NCBI RefSeq assembly: GCF_036321025.1 | Contig: NZ_JAZAPB010000001.1 | Location: forward strand, 682,001-746,000 | Direction: 5' to 3' | DNA: 64,000 nucleotides | Source: Alteraurantiacibacter hainanensis | GTDB lineage: Bacteria > Pseudomonadota > Alphaproteobacteria > Sphingomonadales > Sphingomonadaceae | Shown: positions 26,649-34,503 of the stretch, one piece after another | Numbering within the stretch: position 1 is the first letter of the stretch | Layout of the letters: each line of letters begins with the position of its first letter | Position numbers and translations under genes: made by a program | The notes under the pieces: model-generated | What the model was told of the DNA's origin: nothing | Databases searched by the model: none | What the model saw: the letters and a program-made list of their open reading frames with translations, nothing else

Positions 26649-27142
26649 CCCTCCGCTGCCTTGCGACGCGCGGCCAGGGCGCGCAGCCGGTCCAGGCTTT
26701 CTTCGGACAATACCTCGCGCGGATGGTAATAGCCCTCGAACTGGCGGATCCCGGCAGGCGGAGTCACCCACGGCATTGCCTCGGCCATGAAGATCGCCAC
26801 GTCGGGCCTGATGCTGCCCGGATCGTCGAGCGACCCTGCGCGCACACCCGTCGATAGGCGGCCCAGCCGCGCGTAATAGCTGAACACAGCCGTGGCGCAG
26901 TTCGCGCAGCGCGCGATGGTGTGGTCCTGCCCGCTGCCGCCCGGCACCGCGAATTCCGAAAGCTCGCCCGAAAGGAGTTCGATCCTGTCGCTTTCCCAGA
27001 AGCCGTTGACGACGCAAGTGGAGCCCGTCTGCTGCTGGCACTGGCGGCAATAGCAGTTGTGCACCATCATCGGTTCGCCCGTGATGCGATAGCGCACCTT
27101 GCCGCAGGCGCAGCCGCCTTCCCTGTGTTCCCCGTCACCCAC
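26645..27142 (-). CDS. GFA-family (glutathione-dependent formaldehyde-activating enzyme-like) protein
   Basis: 165 aa from a GTG at 27142, chosen because AAAGGAGAG precedes it; a longer frame to 27265 crosses a terminator and is rejected. Zinc-ligand cysteines of the GFA/CENP-V fold are present: GGCACGKVRYRI, HNCYCRQCQQQTG and ARCANCATAVF. Most GFA proteins are not proven formaldehyde enzymes, so only the fold is claimed. Its last four bases overlap the end of the racemase gene. It is transcribed separately from the fasciclin gene, which has its own terminator upstream. Confidence 0.85.
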   Translation of the reverse strand: MGDGEHREGGCACGKVRYRITGEPMMVHNCYCRQCQQQTGSTCVVNGFWESDRIELLSGELSEFAVPGGSGQDHTIARCANCATAVFSYYARLGRLSTGVRAGSLDDPGSIRPDVAIFMAEAMPWVTPPAGIRQFEGYYHPREVLSEESLDRLRALAARRKAAEG

Positions 27143-27201
27143 GCGCTCTCTCCTTTCCGCGAACAGGGAAGCGCGAACGCTGCGGCCATGCAAGAAGGAA
27201 A

Positions 27202-27237
27202 ACGCCCCGCCCGGCCGACAGGGGCCGGACGGGGCGT
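27202..27237 (-). terminator. Rho-independent terminator of the fasciclin transcript
   Basis: ACGCCCCG (27202-27209) pairs with CGGGGCGT (27230-27237) and, after a C-A mismatch, CCGGCC (27211-27216) pairs with GGCCGG (27223-27228), loop six bases. On the minus strand the stem is followed by TTTTCCTTCTT. It begins 25 bases after the fasciclin stop codon, closing the sigma/anti-sigma/fasciclin unit. Confidence 0.85.
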
Positions 27238-27261
27238 CCGTTGCTGCGCCTTTGGATGGGG

Positions 27262-27813
27262 TCAACCCGGCAGCAGAACGCCGTCAAGAACGTGGATCAC
27301 GCCGTTCGCGGCATCGATATCCGCAGCTGTGACCTGCACCTGCCGGTCGGCTCCGTCGGTCAGCACGATGTTGCCGTTCGACAGCCGGGCGACCAGCGTC
27401 TCTCCGGCCACGGTATTGATCACGGCCTGGCCGTCCCCGTCGCGGATCAGCTGGGCGAGGTCATCGGCCGAAACCCGGCCGGCGACCACGTGATAGGTCA
27501 GCACGCCCGTCAGCTGGTCGCGGTTCTCGCTCTGCAGCAGAGTGGGCACGGTGCCTTCTGGCAGGGCTTCGAAAGCCGCGTCGGTGGGGGCGAAGACCGT
27601 GAAGGGCCCGTCGCCCTGCAGGGTATCGACGAGACCGGCAGCCTGCACGGCCGCCACCAGCGTTTCGAAATCCTCGTTGCCCGATGCCACCGCGACGATG
27701 TCCGGGTCGGAGTGGTGGTCGTGATTGTGATTGTGCGCCAGCGCGGGCGCGGCGGTGAACAGCGCGCCTGCGGCAAGCAGGGCGGCGAGTGCGGATCTGG
27801 TATTCTGCGACAT
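27262..27813 (-). CDS. Exported fasciclin (FAS1) domain protein
   Basis: 183 aa from ATG 27813, with AAAGGAG at ideal spacing. The signal peptide ends at APALA (about 26) and the mature N-terminus is His-rich (HNHNHDHHSDPD), a possible metal-binding patch. A single FAS1 domain fills the rest: FETLVAAVQAAGLVDTLQ, the H1 motif FTVFAPTDAAFEALP and the H2-like region GVIHVLDGVLLPG. It follows the ECF sigma and anti-sigma genes with an 85-bp gap and ends at a strong terminator. The arrangement copies mycobacterial SigK-RskA, which controls the FAS1 proteins MPT70 and MPT83, so it is probably the sigma factor's target. Confidence 0.9.
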   Translation of the reverse strand: MSQNTRSALAALLAAGALFTAAPALAHNHNHDHHSDPDIVAVASGNEDFETLVAAVQAAGLVDTLQGDGPFTVFAPTDAAFEALPEGTVPTLLQSENRDQLTGVLTYHVVAGRVSADDLAQLIRDGDGQAVINTVAGETLVARLSNGNIVLTDGADRQVQVTAADIDAANGVIHVLDGVLLPG

Positions 27814-27898
27814 TGCATTGCTCCTTTGTCTGACAAGTCCCGTCCAACTTGCGAGCGGAGCTACGGAGCGAGCCTGCAAAAGGTCGCAGAATATTTTT

Positions 27899-28645
27899 CT
27901 AAATCGCGGTGAACTGTCCCTCGGCCACGACGGGGCCGGCTTCCGCGTCGGCGGGCTTGCCGCCCAGCGGCTCGCGCGTCAGCAGCAGCTGCGTGCCATC
28001 GTGGAAATGGTCCGCCAAGCTTGCATCGACGGCGAAGCGCGCCTCCTCGCCCGGCACGATGACGCCGAGGGAATGCAGGTCGCCCTGCCCGTCCACCAGC
28101 CACAATTCATGGTCGTGAACGCCGTCGGCCGCGAGACCCGTGGAGGATACGGACAGCTGTTCGCGCTCCGGCACCCAGGTCAGGGCCAGGCGCAGCGGCG
28201 TGTCGGCAATCGGGATCGAGGCTGCAAGCAGCGGCGCCTCGTCGCCGGGTGAGAGGTCAGGCTCCGGTATTTCCGGGCCGGAGGTAAGAACGAAGGTGAG
28301 CGCCAGGGCCACCGCTCCTGCCAGCGAGGCACCGCCCATCCAGCGCCAGCGATCGCGGCTGCGTCGCAGGGCAAGCAATTCCACCACCCCCGCGCCGGGC
28401 ACGTGGGGCCCCGCGCCGGAGACGGTCTGCTCGATCCGGTCCCAGGCCCCCTGCGGCGGCGTCACCTCGTCCCAGGCGTCCAGCAGCGGGGCGAAGCGAT
28501 CCTCCCACCGCGCGACTTCGTCCGCGAAGGCCGGTTCGCGCGCCAGCTTTCCGCGCGCCAGCAGCAGGCGCTCGCCCTCCAGCAGGCCGAGAACGAATTC
28601 TCCGGCCAGCACCTGGTCTTCAGCAAGGGCGGGTTCGTCGGTCAT
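27899..28645 (-). CDS. RskA-type anti-sigma factor
   Basis: 248 aa inner-membrane protein. The N-terminal cytoplasmic part (1-95) has the zinc-less anti-sigma pattern LAGEFVLGLLEGERLLLARG and DEVARWEDRFAPLLDAW, then one membrane helix (about 108-128, WMGGASLAGAVALALTFVL) and a C-terminal extracytoplasmic domain with LTWVPEREQLSVSSTGL, HDHELWLVDGQGDLHSLG and a final FTAI, typical of the anti-sigma-K (RskA) C-terminal domain. The ATG overlaps the sigma gene stop (ATGA). It is expected to hold the ECF sigma factor until proteolysis releases it; the signal is unknown. Confidence 0.9.
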   Translation of the reverse strand: MTDEPALAEDQVLAGEFVLGLLEGERLLLARGKLAREPAFADEVARWEDRFAPLLDAWDEVTPPQGAWDRIEQTVSGAGPHVPGAGVVELLALRRSRDRWRWMGGASLAGAVALALTFVLTSGPEIPEPDLSPGDEAPLLAASIPIADTPLRLALTWVPEREQLSVSSTGLAADGVHDHELWLVDGQGDLHSLGVIVPGEEARFAVDASLADHFHDGTQLLLTREPLGGKPADAEAGPVVAEGQFTAI

Positions 28646-29214
28646 TCTTTCTCGATACACGCTTTCAGGCGGGCCAGACCGCGATGGACGCGGGATTTGA
28701 CGGTACTGAGCGGCACGTCGTCCTCCTCCGCGAGCTGGACATAGGTCGCGCCGGTGAAGAAGGCGCGGGCGATGGCGGAGCGTTGCCGCTCCTCCAGTTG
28801 CGACAGGCAATAATGGATGCGCGCGTCGCGCTGGTCCAGTTCCACCTGCCTGTCGGCGGGAATGGAGCCGTCCGCGACATTAGCGGCCGCCTCCTGCGGA
28901 ACGGCTCCGCATGCCACCTTGCCGCCGGCACGCAGGCGGTCGATGGCGCGGTTGCGGGCCATGGTCGCCAGCCAGCTGATGGGGCTTGCGCGCGAGGCAT
29001 CGTAGCGGTCGGCGCGCTTCCACAGGTCCAGGTAGACATCCTGCAAGGCATCTTCGGCTTCGCGTTCATCGCCCAAGATACGCAGGCAAATGCCGAAAAG
29101 TTTTGCCGAGGTCGCCTGGTATATGTCCCGCAGCGCGCCGCGGTCCCCGGCGGCAAGCCGCGAAATGTTCGCCTTCAGCAAGGCGCGCGCGCGATCCGCC
29201 GCAGGATCGCTCAT
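28642..29214 (-). CDS. ECF sigma factor (SigK/RpoE-like)
   Basis: 190 aa from ATG 29214, which overlaps the efflux gene stop (ATGA); a TTG six bases upstream is less likely. Region 2 has KLFGICLRILGDEREAEDALQ and WLATMARNRAIDRLR; region 4 has LEERQRSAIARAFFTGATYVQ with the helix-turn-helix PLSTVKSRVHRGLARLK. It directs RNA polymerase to envelope- or redox-stress promoters when freed from the RskA-type protein encoded next. The shared minus-strand run with mtgA and a cation exporter suggests envelope or metal stress, but this is inference. Confidence 0.93.
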   Translation of the reverse strand: MSDPAADRARALLKANISRLAAGDRGALRDIYQATSAKLFGICLRILGDEREAEDALQDVYLDLWKRADRYDASRASPISWLATMARNRAIDRLRAGGKVACGAVPQEAAANVADGSIPADRQVELDQRDARIHYCLSQLEERQRSAIARAFFTGATYVQLAEEDDVPLSTVKSRVHRGLARLKACIEKE

Positions 29215-30134
29215 CCGCAACCCTCTGCACAGTTCTCGAAGGTGGTTTCCACCTGAAGGGTCACGTGGCCGATGGCGTGATGGTGCTCCAGTTCGTGCGC
29301 GGCTTCGCGCAGGAAGGCATCGCCGGGATGCCCGGTGGGCATGATCAGATGCGCGGTCAGCGCCGTCTCGGTCGTGCTCATGGGCCAGATATGCAGGTCG
29401 TGCACCGCTTCCACCCCCGGCAGCCCGCGCAGGAAGCCGCGAACCTGGCCTTCGTCCACCGTCTCCGGCACGGCCAGCAGGCTCATCTTCACGCTGTCCT
29501 TCAGCAGGCCCCAGGTGCCCCAGGCGATCACCGCCACGATCACTAGGCTGACGATGGGATCGATCACGAACGCGCCTGTCAGCAGGATCGCCACGCCCGC
29601 GATCACGACGCCTACGGACACCAGGGCGTCGGCGGCCATGTGCAGGAATGCGCCGCGGATGTTCAGGTCGTCCTTGCGGCCGCGCATGAACATCAGCGCG
29701 GTGGCGGTGTTGATGACGATGCCCACGCCCGCCACCCAGATCATCGTCCAGCCCTCGGGTTCCACCGGGTCGATCAGGCGGTCTATCGTCTCGATCAGGA
29801 TGGCGCCGATGGCCACCAGCAGCAGCACGGCGTTGGCGAAGGCGGCGAGGATGGTGGAGCTTTTCAGGCCGTAGGTGAACCGCGCGCTGGGCGGCTTCTT
29901 CGCCGCGACGCTGGCGCCCCAGGCGATCAGCAGGCCCAGCACGTCCGACAGGTTGTGGCCGGCATCGGCGACCAGGGCCATCGACCCCGAAAGGAAGCCG
30001 AAAACCGCCTCCACCACCACGAAGACGGTGTTGAGAACCACGCCGATGGCGAAGGCGCGGCCGAAATCTGCCGGTGCATGGGCGTGCCCATGGCCGTTAC
30101 CGTGCGAATGCGTGTGAGAATGCCCTGCGCCCAT
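29211..30134 (-). CDS. Cation diffusion facilitator (Zn/Cd/Co efflux)
   Basis: 307 aa inner-membrane metal/proton antiporter of the CzcD/ZitB branch. The His-rich start (GHSHTHSHGNGHGHAHAP) is typical for metal capture. Six membrane helices; the metal site residues are in helix 2 ALVADAGHNLSD and helix 5 HMAADALVSVG (HxxxD pairs), followed by a cytoplasmic domain ending CAEGCG. It starts 5 bases after mtgA ends and overlaps the ECF sigma gene by four bases, so mtgA, this gene, sigma, anti-sigma and fasciclin may share one transcript. The specific metal is not readable from sequence. Confidence 0.92.
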   Translation of the reverse strand: MGAGHSHTHSHGNGHGHAHAPADFGRAFAIGVVLNTVFVVVEAVFGFLSGSMALVADAGHNLSDVLGLLIAWGASVAAKKPPSARFTYGLKSSTILAAFANAVLLLVAIGAILIETIDRLIDPVEPEGWTMIWVAGVGIVINTATALMFMRGRKDDLNIRGAFLHMAADALVSVGVVIAGVAILLTGAFVIDPIVSLVIVAVIAWGTWGLLKDSVKMSLLAVPETVDEGQVRGFLRGLPGVEAVHDLHIWPMSTTETALTAHLIMPTGHPGDAFLREAAHELEHHHAIGHVTLQVETTFENCAEGCG

Positions 30135-30139
30135 CTGCG

Positions 30140-30811
30140 CTATTCGTAGACGCAGGAATCGAGGCCGTCACGCCTTACGACGCCGATCCGCGCTTCGATG
30201 GTATTGCCATAGCGCGCGGTAAAGCCGCCGGGGTTCACCGCCTCGCGGGTCTTCGGGCTGGGCAGCACGGCGGCGATGCGGCTGGCCTCGTCGGCGGAAA
30301 GGCGCGCGGCGGAATGACCGAAGTATCGCTGCGCCCCGCTTTCCACGCCGTAGGTGCCCAGCCCCGTCTCGGCGACGTTGAGATAGACTTCCATGATCCG
30401 TCGCTTGTCCCACAGGTTCTCGATCAGCACCGTGAAGTAGGCTTCCAGCCCCTTTCGGAACCAGCCGCCGCCCTGCCACAGGAACACGTTCTTGGCGGTC
30501 TGCTGGCTGATGGTGGAGGCACCGCGCTGCCGCTCGCCCCGCGCGCGCTCTTCAAGAGCTTCCTCGATGGCTTCACGGTCGAATCCGTCGTGCGTGCAGA
30601 ACTTGCCGTCCTCGGCTGCGATCACCGCGCTCACCATGTTGCGGTCGATGCGCGAAAGCGGCTCCCAGTCGCGCGTCACGCTGCGCTCGTCCATCAGCAT
30701 GGTGGCGGTGTAGGTGACGGGCACGAAGCGCAGCAGGATCACCAGCGCCAGGCTGATGACGACGAACAGCAGGATCGTCTTGGCGATGATGAGGAAAATG
30801 CGAAGGATCAT
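30140..30811 (-). CDS. mtgA: Monofunctional peptidoglycan glycosyltransferase
   Basis: Inner-membrane-anchored GT51 enzyme that polymerises lipid II into glycan strands. 223 aa with an N-terminal membrane helix (about 3-27) and the family motifs AVIAAEDGKFCTHDGFD (catalytic Glu), RGASTISQQTAKNVFLW, KRRIMEVYLNVAETG and the YFGHSAARLSADEASRIAAVLP region. No transpeptidase domain follows, which distinguishes it from class A penicillin-binding proteins. It is the first gene of the minus-strand run that continues with the cation exporter 5 bases later. Confidence 0.94.
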   Translation of the reverse strand: MILRIFLIIAKTILLFVVISLALVILLRFVPVTYTATMLMDERSVTRDWEPLSRIDRNMVSAVIAAEDGKFCTHDGFDREAIEEALEERARGERQRGASTISQQTAKNVFLWQGGGWFRKGLEAYFTVLIENLWDKRRIMEVYLNVAETGLGTYGVESGAQRYFGHSAARLSADEASRIAAVLPSPKTREAVNPGGFTARYGNTIEARIGVVRRDGLDSCVYE

Positions 30812-30956
30812 CGCAACGCATTAGCCAACCACGGGCCATCGCTCAATTGCCCGCAGCGTCAGGCACCCCTGCGCCGCCAAAGAGCGACGTAGCAGTCGCC
30901 GGCGCCAGAGAGTATAGGCCGGCTTCCGGGTCGCAATACCCCGGGAGTAACTGACG

Positions 30957-31229
30957 ATGCCGCAATTTGTTATCGAGCGAGACATGCCGGGTATCGGCTC
31001 CGCATCCGCAGAGGATCTCAAGGAAGCGTCCCAGACCTCGTGCAGCGTGCTGCGGGAACTCGGAACCGGGATACAGTGGGTTCACTCCTACGTGACGCAG
31101 GACAAGATCTACTGCATCTACCGTGCGCCCAGCGCCGAACTCATCCTCGAACATGCCGAGAAAGGCGGGTTTCCGGCCAATTCGATCAGCGAGGTACGTG
31201 CGATGATCGATCCGACGACGGCGGATTGA
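30957..31229 (+). CDS. DUF4242 (SCO4226-like) small protein
   Basis: 90 aa beginning MPQFVIERDMPGIGSASAED. The core VHSYVTQDKIYCIYRAPSAE and EHAEKGGFPANSISEVRAMID is that of DUF4242, a ferredoxin-like-fold family whose Streptomyces member SCO4226 binds nickel. Full length for the family, no signal or membrane segment. It is a single-gene unit: divergent from mtgA and ended by the strong hairpin at 31243-31267 that it shares with rpoH. Metal binding here is only a family expectation. Confidence 0.85.
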   Translation: MPQFVIERDMPGIGSASAEDLKEASQTSCSVLRELGTGIQWVHSYVTQDKIYCIYRAPSAELILEHAEKGGFPANSISEVRAMIDPTTAD

Positions 31230-31242
31230 TCGACACATGCAA

Positions 31243-31267
31243 AAAGGGCGGCACGAAGCCGCCCTTT
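31243..31267. terminator. Bidirectional Rho-independent terminator
   Basis: AAAGGGCGGC (31243-31252) pairs perfectly with GCCGCCCTTT (31258-31267), loop ACGAA. The stem is followed by TTTCTT on the plus strand, and preceded by AAAAA giving a T run on the minus strand, so it serves both the DUF4242 gene and rpoH, whose stops lie on either side. Confidence 0.92.
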
Positions 31268-31289
31268 CTTGCTCTCGGTATCGACAGCG

Positions 31290-32192
31290 TCACGCCGCGG
31301 CGGGCATCAGCCTTTCGCCGGCAATGCGCTGCATTGCCTTCTGCAGCTTCTCGAAGGCGCGCACCTCGATCTGGCGGATGCGTTCGCGGCTTACATCGTA
31401 GACCTGCGAAAGCTCTTCCAGCGTCTGCGGGTTCTCCGTCAGGCGGCGCTCGGTCAGGATGTGCTGCTCACGCTCGTTGAGGGCTTCCATAGCCTCCACC
31501 AGCATTTCGCGGCGCACGTCCGCTTCCTCGGCATCGGCAACCACGGTGTCCTGCAACGGACGGTCGTCCGTCAGCCAGTCCATCCATTCGCCGCTGCCTT
31601 CCTCGCCGTTGCGCATGGGCGTGTTGAGCGAGCCATCGCCGCCCATCATCATGCGGCGGTTCATGTTGACCACTTCCTGCTCCGGCACGCCCAGATCGGT
31701 GGCGATCTTGGTCACGTCTTCCGGCGACAGGTCGGAGTCTTCGTAGGCCTCCAGCTGCTTCTTCATCCGGCGAAGGTTGAAGAACAGCTTCTTCTGCGCG
31801 GCGGTGGTACCCATCTTCACGAGGCTCCAGCTGCGCAGGATGAATTCCTGGATGCTGGCCTTGATCCACCACATTGCATAGGTCGCCAGACGGAAGCCGC
31901 GATCGGCCTCGAACTTCTTGACGCCCTGCATCAGGCCCACGTTGCCTTCGGAAATGAGATCCGAAACCGGCAGGCCGTAGCCGCGATAGCCCATGGCGAT
32001 CTTCGCCACCAGGCGCAGGTGGCTCTGCACCAGCTGCGCGGCGGCATCGGGATCCTCGTGCTCCTCGTAACGCTTGGCGAGCATGTATTCCTGCTCGGGC
32101 GTCAGAACCGGGAACTTCTTGATTTCCGACAGATAGCGATTGAGCCCCTGCTCACCGCCCAAAGCCGGCACTGTTGGTCGCTTGTTACTCAC
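31290..32192 (-). CDS. rpoH: RNA polymerase heat-shock sigma factor sigma-32
   Basis: 300 aa from a GTG at 32192 (reads MSNKRPTVPALGG). Sigma region 2 with VSDLISEGNVGLMQGVKKFE and YAMWWIKASIQEFIL, the RpoH box QKKLFFNLRRMKKQ that separates sigma-32 from other group sigmas, and region 4 with LTERRLTENPQTLEELSQVY and the VSRERIRQIEVRAFEKL helix-turn-helix. Directs transcription of chaperone and protease genes such as clpP, which carries a candidate promoter here. It is an independent gene: 124 bp separate it from rluD, and a strong terminator follows. Confidence 0.96.
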   Translation of the reverse strand: MSNKRPTVPALGGEQGLNRYLSEIKKFPVLTPEQEYMLAKRYEEHEDPDAAAQLVQSHLRLVAKIAMGYRGYGLPVSDLISEGNVGLMQGVKKFEADRGFRLATYAMWWIKASIQEFILRSWSLVKMGTTAAQKKLFFNLRRMKKQLEAYEDSDLSPEDVTKIATDLGVPEQEVVNMNRRMMMGGDGSLNTPMRNGEEGSGEWMDWLTDDRPLQDTVVADAEEADVRREMLVEAMEALNEREQHILTERRLTENPQTLEELSQVYDVSRERIRQIEVRAFEKLQKAMQRIAGERLMPAAA

Positions 32193-32316
32193 TTTGTCCC
32201 AAACCTTTCTTCGTTGTCGACCATTCGTTTCGGGCCCCTGATGGGCACCCGGGATTGACGGTCACATTGGGTGCAACTCTACTTATAGCGCACCGCCGGC
32301 CGATATGGGGTGCATT

Positions 32317-33270
32317 TCATCGATTGGAATGACCTGTTTCGTCGATCAGTTCCCGCATATCACGGGGTAATTCGCTGGAAAACGACAGGCGGTTACCTTT
32401 GACGGGATGGATGAAGCCGAGCCGGGCCGCATGAAGCGCCTGACGCTCGAAACCCAAGCCCTTGATAATTGGTCTGATCGCGGCCGGAGTGCGTCCATAT
32501 ACTGGGTCTCCTATTAGCGCATGACCGATTGACGCAAGGTGAACCCGGACCTGGTGCGTGCGCCCCGTTTCCAGCCTGCATTCCACCAAAGCGCAGTGAT
32601 CGAGGCACTCCAGCGTCCGATAATGGGTCACCGCGTGCTTCCCGCGCCGCGAATCGGGGGGAAGAACGGCCATCTTCTTGCGGTTGCGATCGGAGCGACC
32701 GATTCGCCCCTCCACCGTGCCTGCGGGCGGCGCCGGATGGCCACCGCACACGGCGAGATACGCCCGCTCCAGCGAGTGGTCGGCGAACTGCTTCGCCAGT
32801 CCTTCATGCGCCGCGTCTGTCTTGGCGACCACCAGCAGGCCGGACGTGTCCTTGTCGATCCGGTGCACGATGCCCGGCCGGGCCACCCCGCCGATGCCGG
32901 AAAGCTGGCCCCTGCAATGATGCAGCAGCGCGTTGACCAGCGTGCCGTCCGGGTTGCCCGCGGCCGGATGCACCACCATGCCTGCCGGCTTGTCGACGAC
33001 GATCAGGTACTCGTCCTCGAAGGTGACAGCTATGGGGATATCCTGTGGACAAGCCTGTGGAGCGCTTGGGGGCGGCAGGTGGATGGAAAAGCTCGACCGC
33101 GCTTGAACTTTCGCGCTGGCGCTGGCTGCAGGCCGACCGTCCAGCTCGACTTTCCCCTCCGCGATCAGGGCCTTGATCCGCTCGCGCGAAAGATCCGTCG
33201 CCTCCGCCAGTGCCTTGTCCAGGCGGGCGGGGCCGTGGATGGTTCCGGTGATGGTTTCTGGGGCAGCCAT
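32317..33270 (-). CDS. rluD: RluA-family 23S rRNA pseudouridine synthase
   Basis: 317 aa. An N-terminal S4 RNA-binding domain (ARLDKALAEATDLSRERIKALI) and the pseudouridine synthase domain with the catalytic Asp in HRIDKDTSGLLVVAKT and GRTHQVRVHLASIGHALIGD. Length and the S4 domain point to RluD (positions 1911, 1915 and 1917) or RluC; rluD is favoured because it commonly neighbours rpoH in alphaproteobacteria. Its start codon faces that of the JAMM peptidase with only 16 bp between them. Confidence 0.88.
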   Translation of the reverse strand: MAAPETITGTIHGPARLDKALAEATDLSRERIKALIAEGKVELDGRPAASASAKVQARSSFSIHLPPPSAPQACPQDIPIAVTFEDEYLIVVDKPAGMVVHPAAGNPDGTLVNALLHHCRGQLSGIGGVARPGIVHRIDKDTSGLLVVAKTDAAHEGLAKQFADHSLERAYLAVCGGHPAPPAGTVEGRIGRSDRNRKKMAVLPPDSRRGKHAVTHYRTLECLDHCALVECRLETGRTHQVRVHLASIGHALIGDPVYGRTPAAIRPIIKGLGFERQALHAARLGFIHPVKGNRLSFSSELPRDMRELIDETGHSNR

Positions 33271-33286
33271 GCTAGGGCTTTGGGCA

Positions 33287-33682
33287 ATGGACCTGCTCGT
33301 GACAAGTGATGTGGTGGAATTGCTTCAGGACGAGGCGAAGCGTGCCCACCCTGCCGAATGCTGCGGCATCCTGCTTGGCCAGGGCAATCGCATTGCCAAG
33401 GCCCTGCCCGCGACCAACGTCCACCCGCAGCCGCTATCGCATTTCGAGATCGATCCGCAGACCCTGATAGACGCGCATCGCGCCGCGCGCGCGGGCGGGC
33501 CGCAGGTGCTGGGATACTATCATTCGCACCCCACGGGCGATCCCGCGCCTTCCGCCGTCGACCGGGCCGAGGCGGCGCACGACGGGTCTGTCTGGGCTAT
33601 CGTGGGCGCGGATGCGATTGGCTGGTGGCGTGATGCGCCAGGCGGTTTTGCCGAGCTTCCCTACCCGGCCATCGCGGACTAG
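33287..33682 (+). CDS. JAMM/MPN (M67) metallopeptidase
   Basis: 131 aa from ATG 33287 (MDLLVTSDVVELLQDEAKR); an in-frame extension to 33173 is antisense to rluD and is rejected. The JAMM zinc motif is complete: the Glu of PAECCGILLG, then HSHPTGDPAPSAVD, which fits H-x-H-x7-S-x2-D. Prokaryotic M67 proteins of this size release small modifiers or ThiS/MoaD-like carriers, but no such carrier gene is adjacent. It is divergent from rluD by 16 bp. Substrate unknown. Confidence 0.87.
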   Translation: MDLLVTSDVVELLQDEAKRAHPAECCGILLGQGNRIAKALPATNVHPQPLSHFEIDPQTLIDAHRAARAGGPQVLGYYHSHPTGDPAPSAVDRAEAAHDGSVWAIVGADAIGWWRDAPGGFAELPYPAIAD

Positions 33683-33820
33683 AGACACCCCCATGACCAT
33701 GCCGGAGCACCCTGCCGCCACGGATTTTTCCCTGGCCGGATGCAAGGGCAGGTTTTTTGCCCTAGGACCGTGTTCCAAGTGTTCCACATTAGCGCCAGAC
33801 AGAGGCCTTCAATCACACAA

Positions 33821-34474
33821 ATGACTTCCCCCCTCGACCTTGCTTCCCTGCTTTGCTCGCGCCTTTGCCATGACATGCTCAGCCCCGTGGGCGCGCTGAA
33901 CAACGGGCTGGAACTTCTGGCGGACGAGAAGGACCCCGCCATGCGCCAGCGCTGCCTGGACCTGCTGGAACAGAGCGCGCGCATTTCCGCCAACAAGCTG
34001 AAGTTCTTCCGCCTTGCCTATGGCGCAGCCGGCGGTTTCGGCGAACAGGTACCTTCGGAGGAACCGCAGGAACTGCTCACGGCGCTCACCTCGGCGGACG
34101 AACGCCTGACGCTCGACTGGGCCGTGTCGGAATCCAGCCTTTCCAAGCCGGCGGTGAAGGTGCTGCTGAATCTGGCGGCCATGGGCCTCGATTCGCTCGT
34201 GCGCGGGGGCACGCTCGCCATCGGGGCGGAGCGCAACAAGGGCAACACCGAGATCGCCATCCGGGCCAGCGGCCCGCGCGTCGCCTTCGACGCCACGATC
34301 GGCAAGGCGCTGGACGGTACGCTTTCGGCGGACGAGCTCTCGGGCCGAACCGCGCCTGCCCACCTGATCCGCCTGATCGTGGAGCGTGATGGCGGGGCGG
34401 TGCAGTATCATCACACCGACGGTTCGCTGGTGCTCGGCGCGATGCTGCCCGATCCCGAGGGTCTGATCGGTTGA
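33821..34474 (+). CDS. chpT: ChpT-type histidine phosphotransferase
   Basis: Cytoplasmic phosphotransferase relaying phosphate from the hybrid kinase CckA to CtrA and CpdR in the alphaproteobacterial cell-cycle network. 217 aa from ATG 33821. The phosphorylated residue is His17 in SRLCHDMLSPVGALNNGLEL, the characteristic DHp helix; the C-terminal part is a degenerate ATPase-like fold without a usable ATP-binding motif. The N-terminal extension readable to 33740 is unlike the family. The cell-wall amidase gene follows 29 bases later, so the two may be co-transcribed. Neither cckA nor ctrA is in the window. Confidence 0.92.
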   Translation: MTSPLDLASLLCSRLCHDMLSPVGALNNGLELLADEKDPAMRQRCLDLLEQSARISANKLKFFRLAYGAAGGFGEQVPSEEPQELLTALTSADERLTLDWAVSESSLSKPAVKVLLNLAAMGLDSLVRGGTLAIGAERNKGNTEIAIRASGPRVAFDATIGKALDGTLSADELSGRTAPAHLIRLIVERDGGAVQYHHTDGSLVLGAMLPDPEGLIG

Positions 34475-34503
34475 CGGACCACGGGGACGAAGGGGGGCCG
34501 AAG

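Noticed and set aside
32286..32320. RpoH-type -10 (CCCCATAT) before rpoH
   Set aside because: No CTTGAA-like -35 occurs at a suitable distance, and the element overlaps the rluD stop.
33740..33780. AGGGCA..TGCCCT hairpin as a terminator of the JAMM gene
   Set aside because: The T run lies in the loop rather than after the stem.
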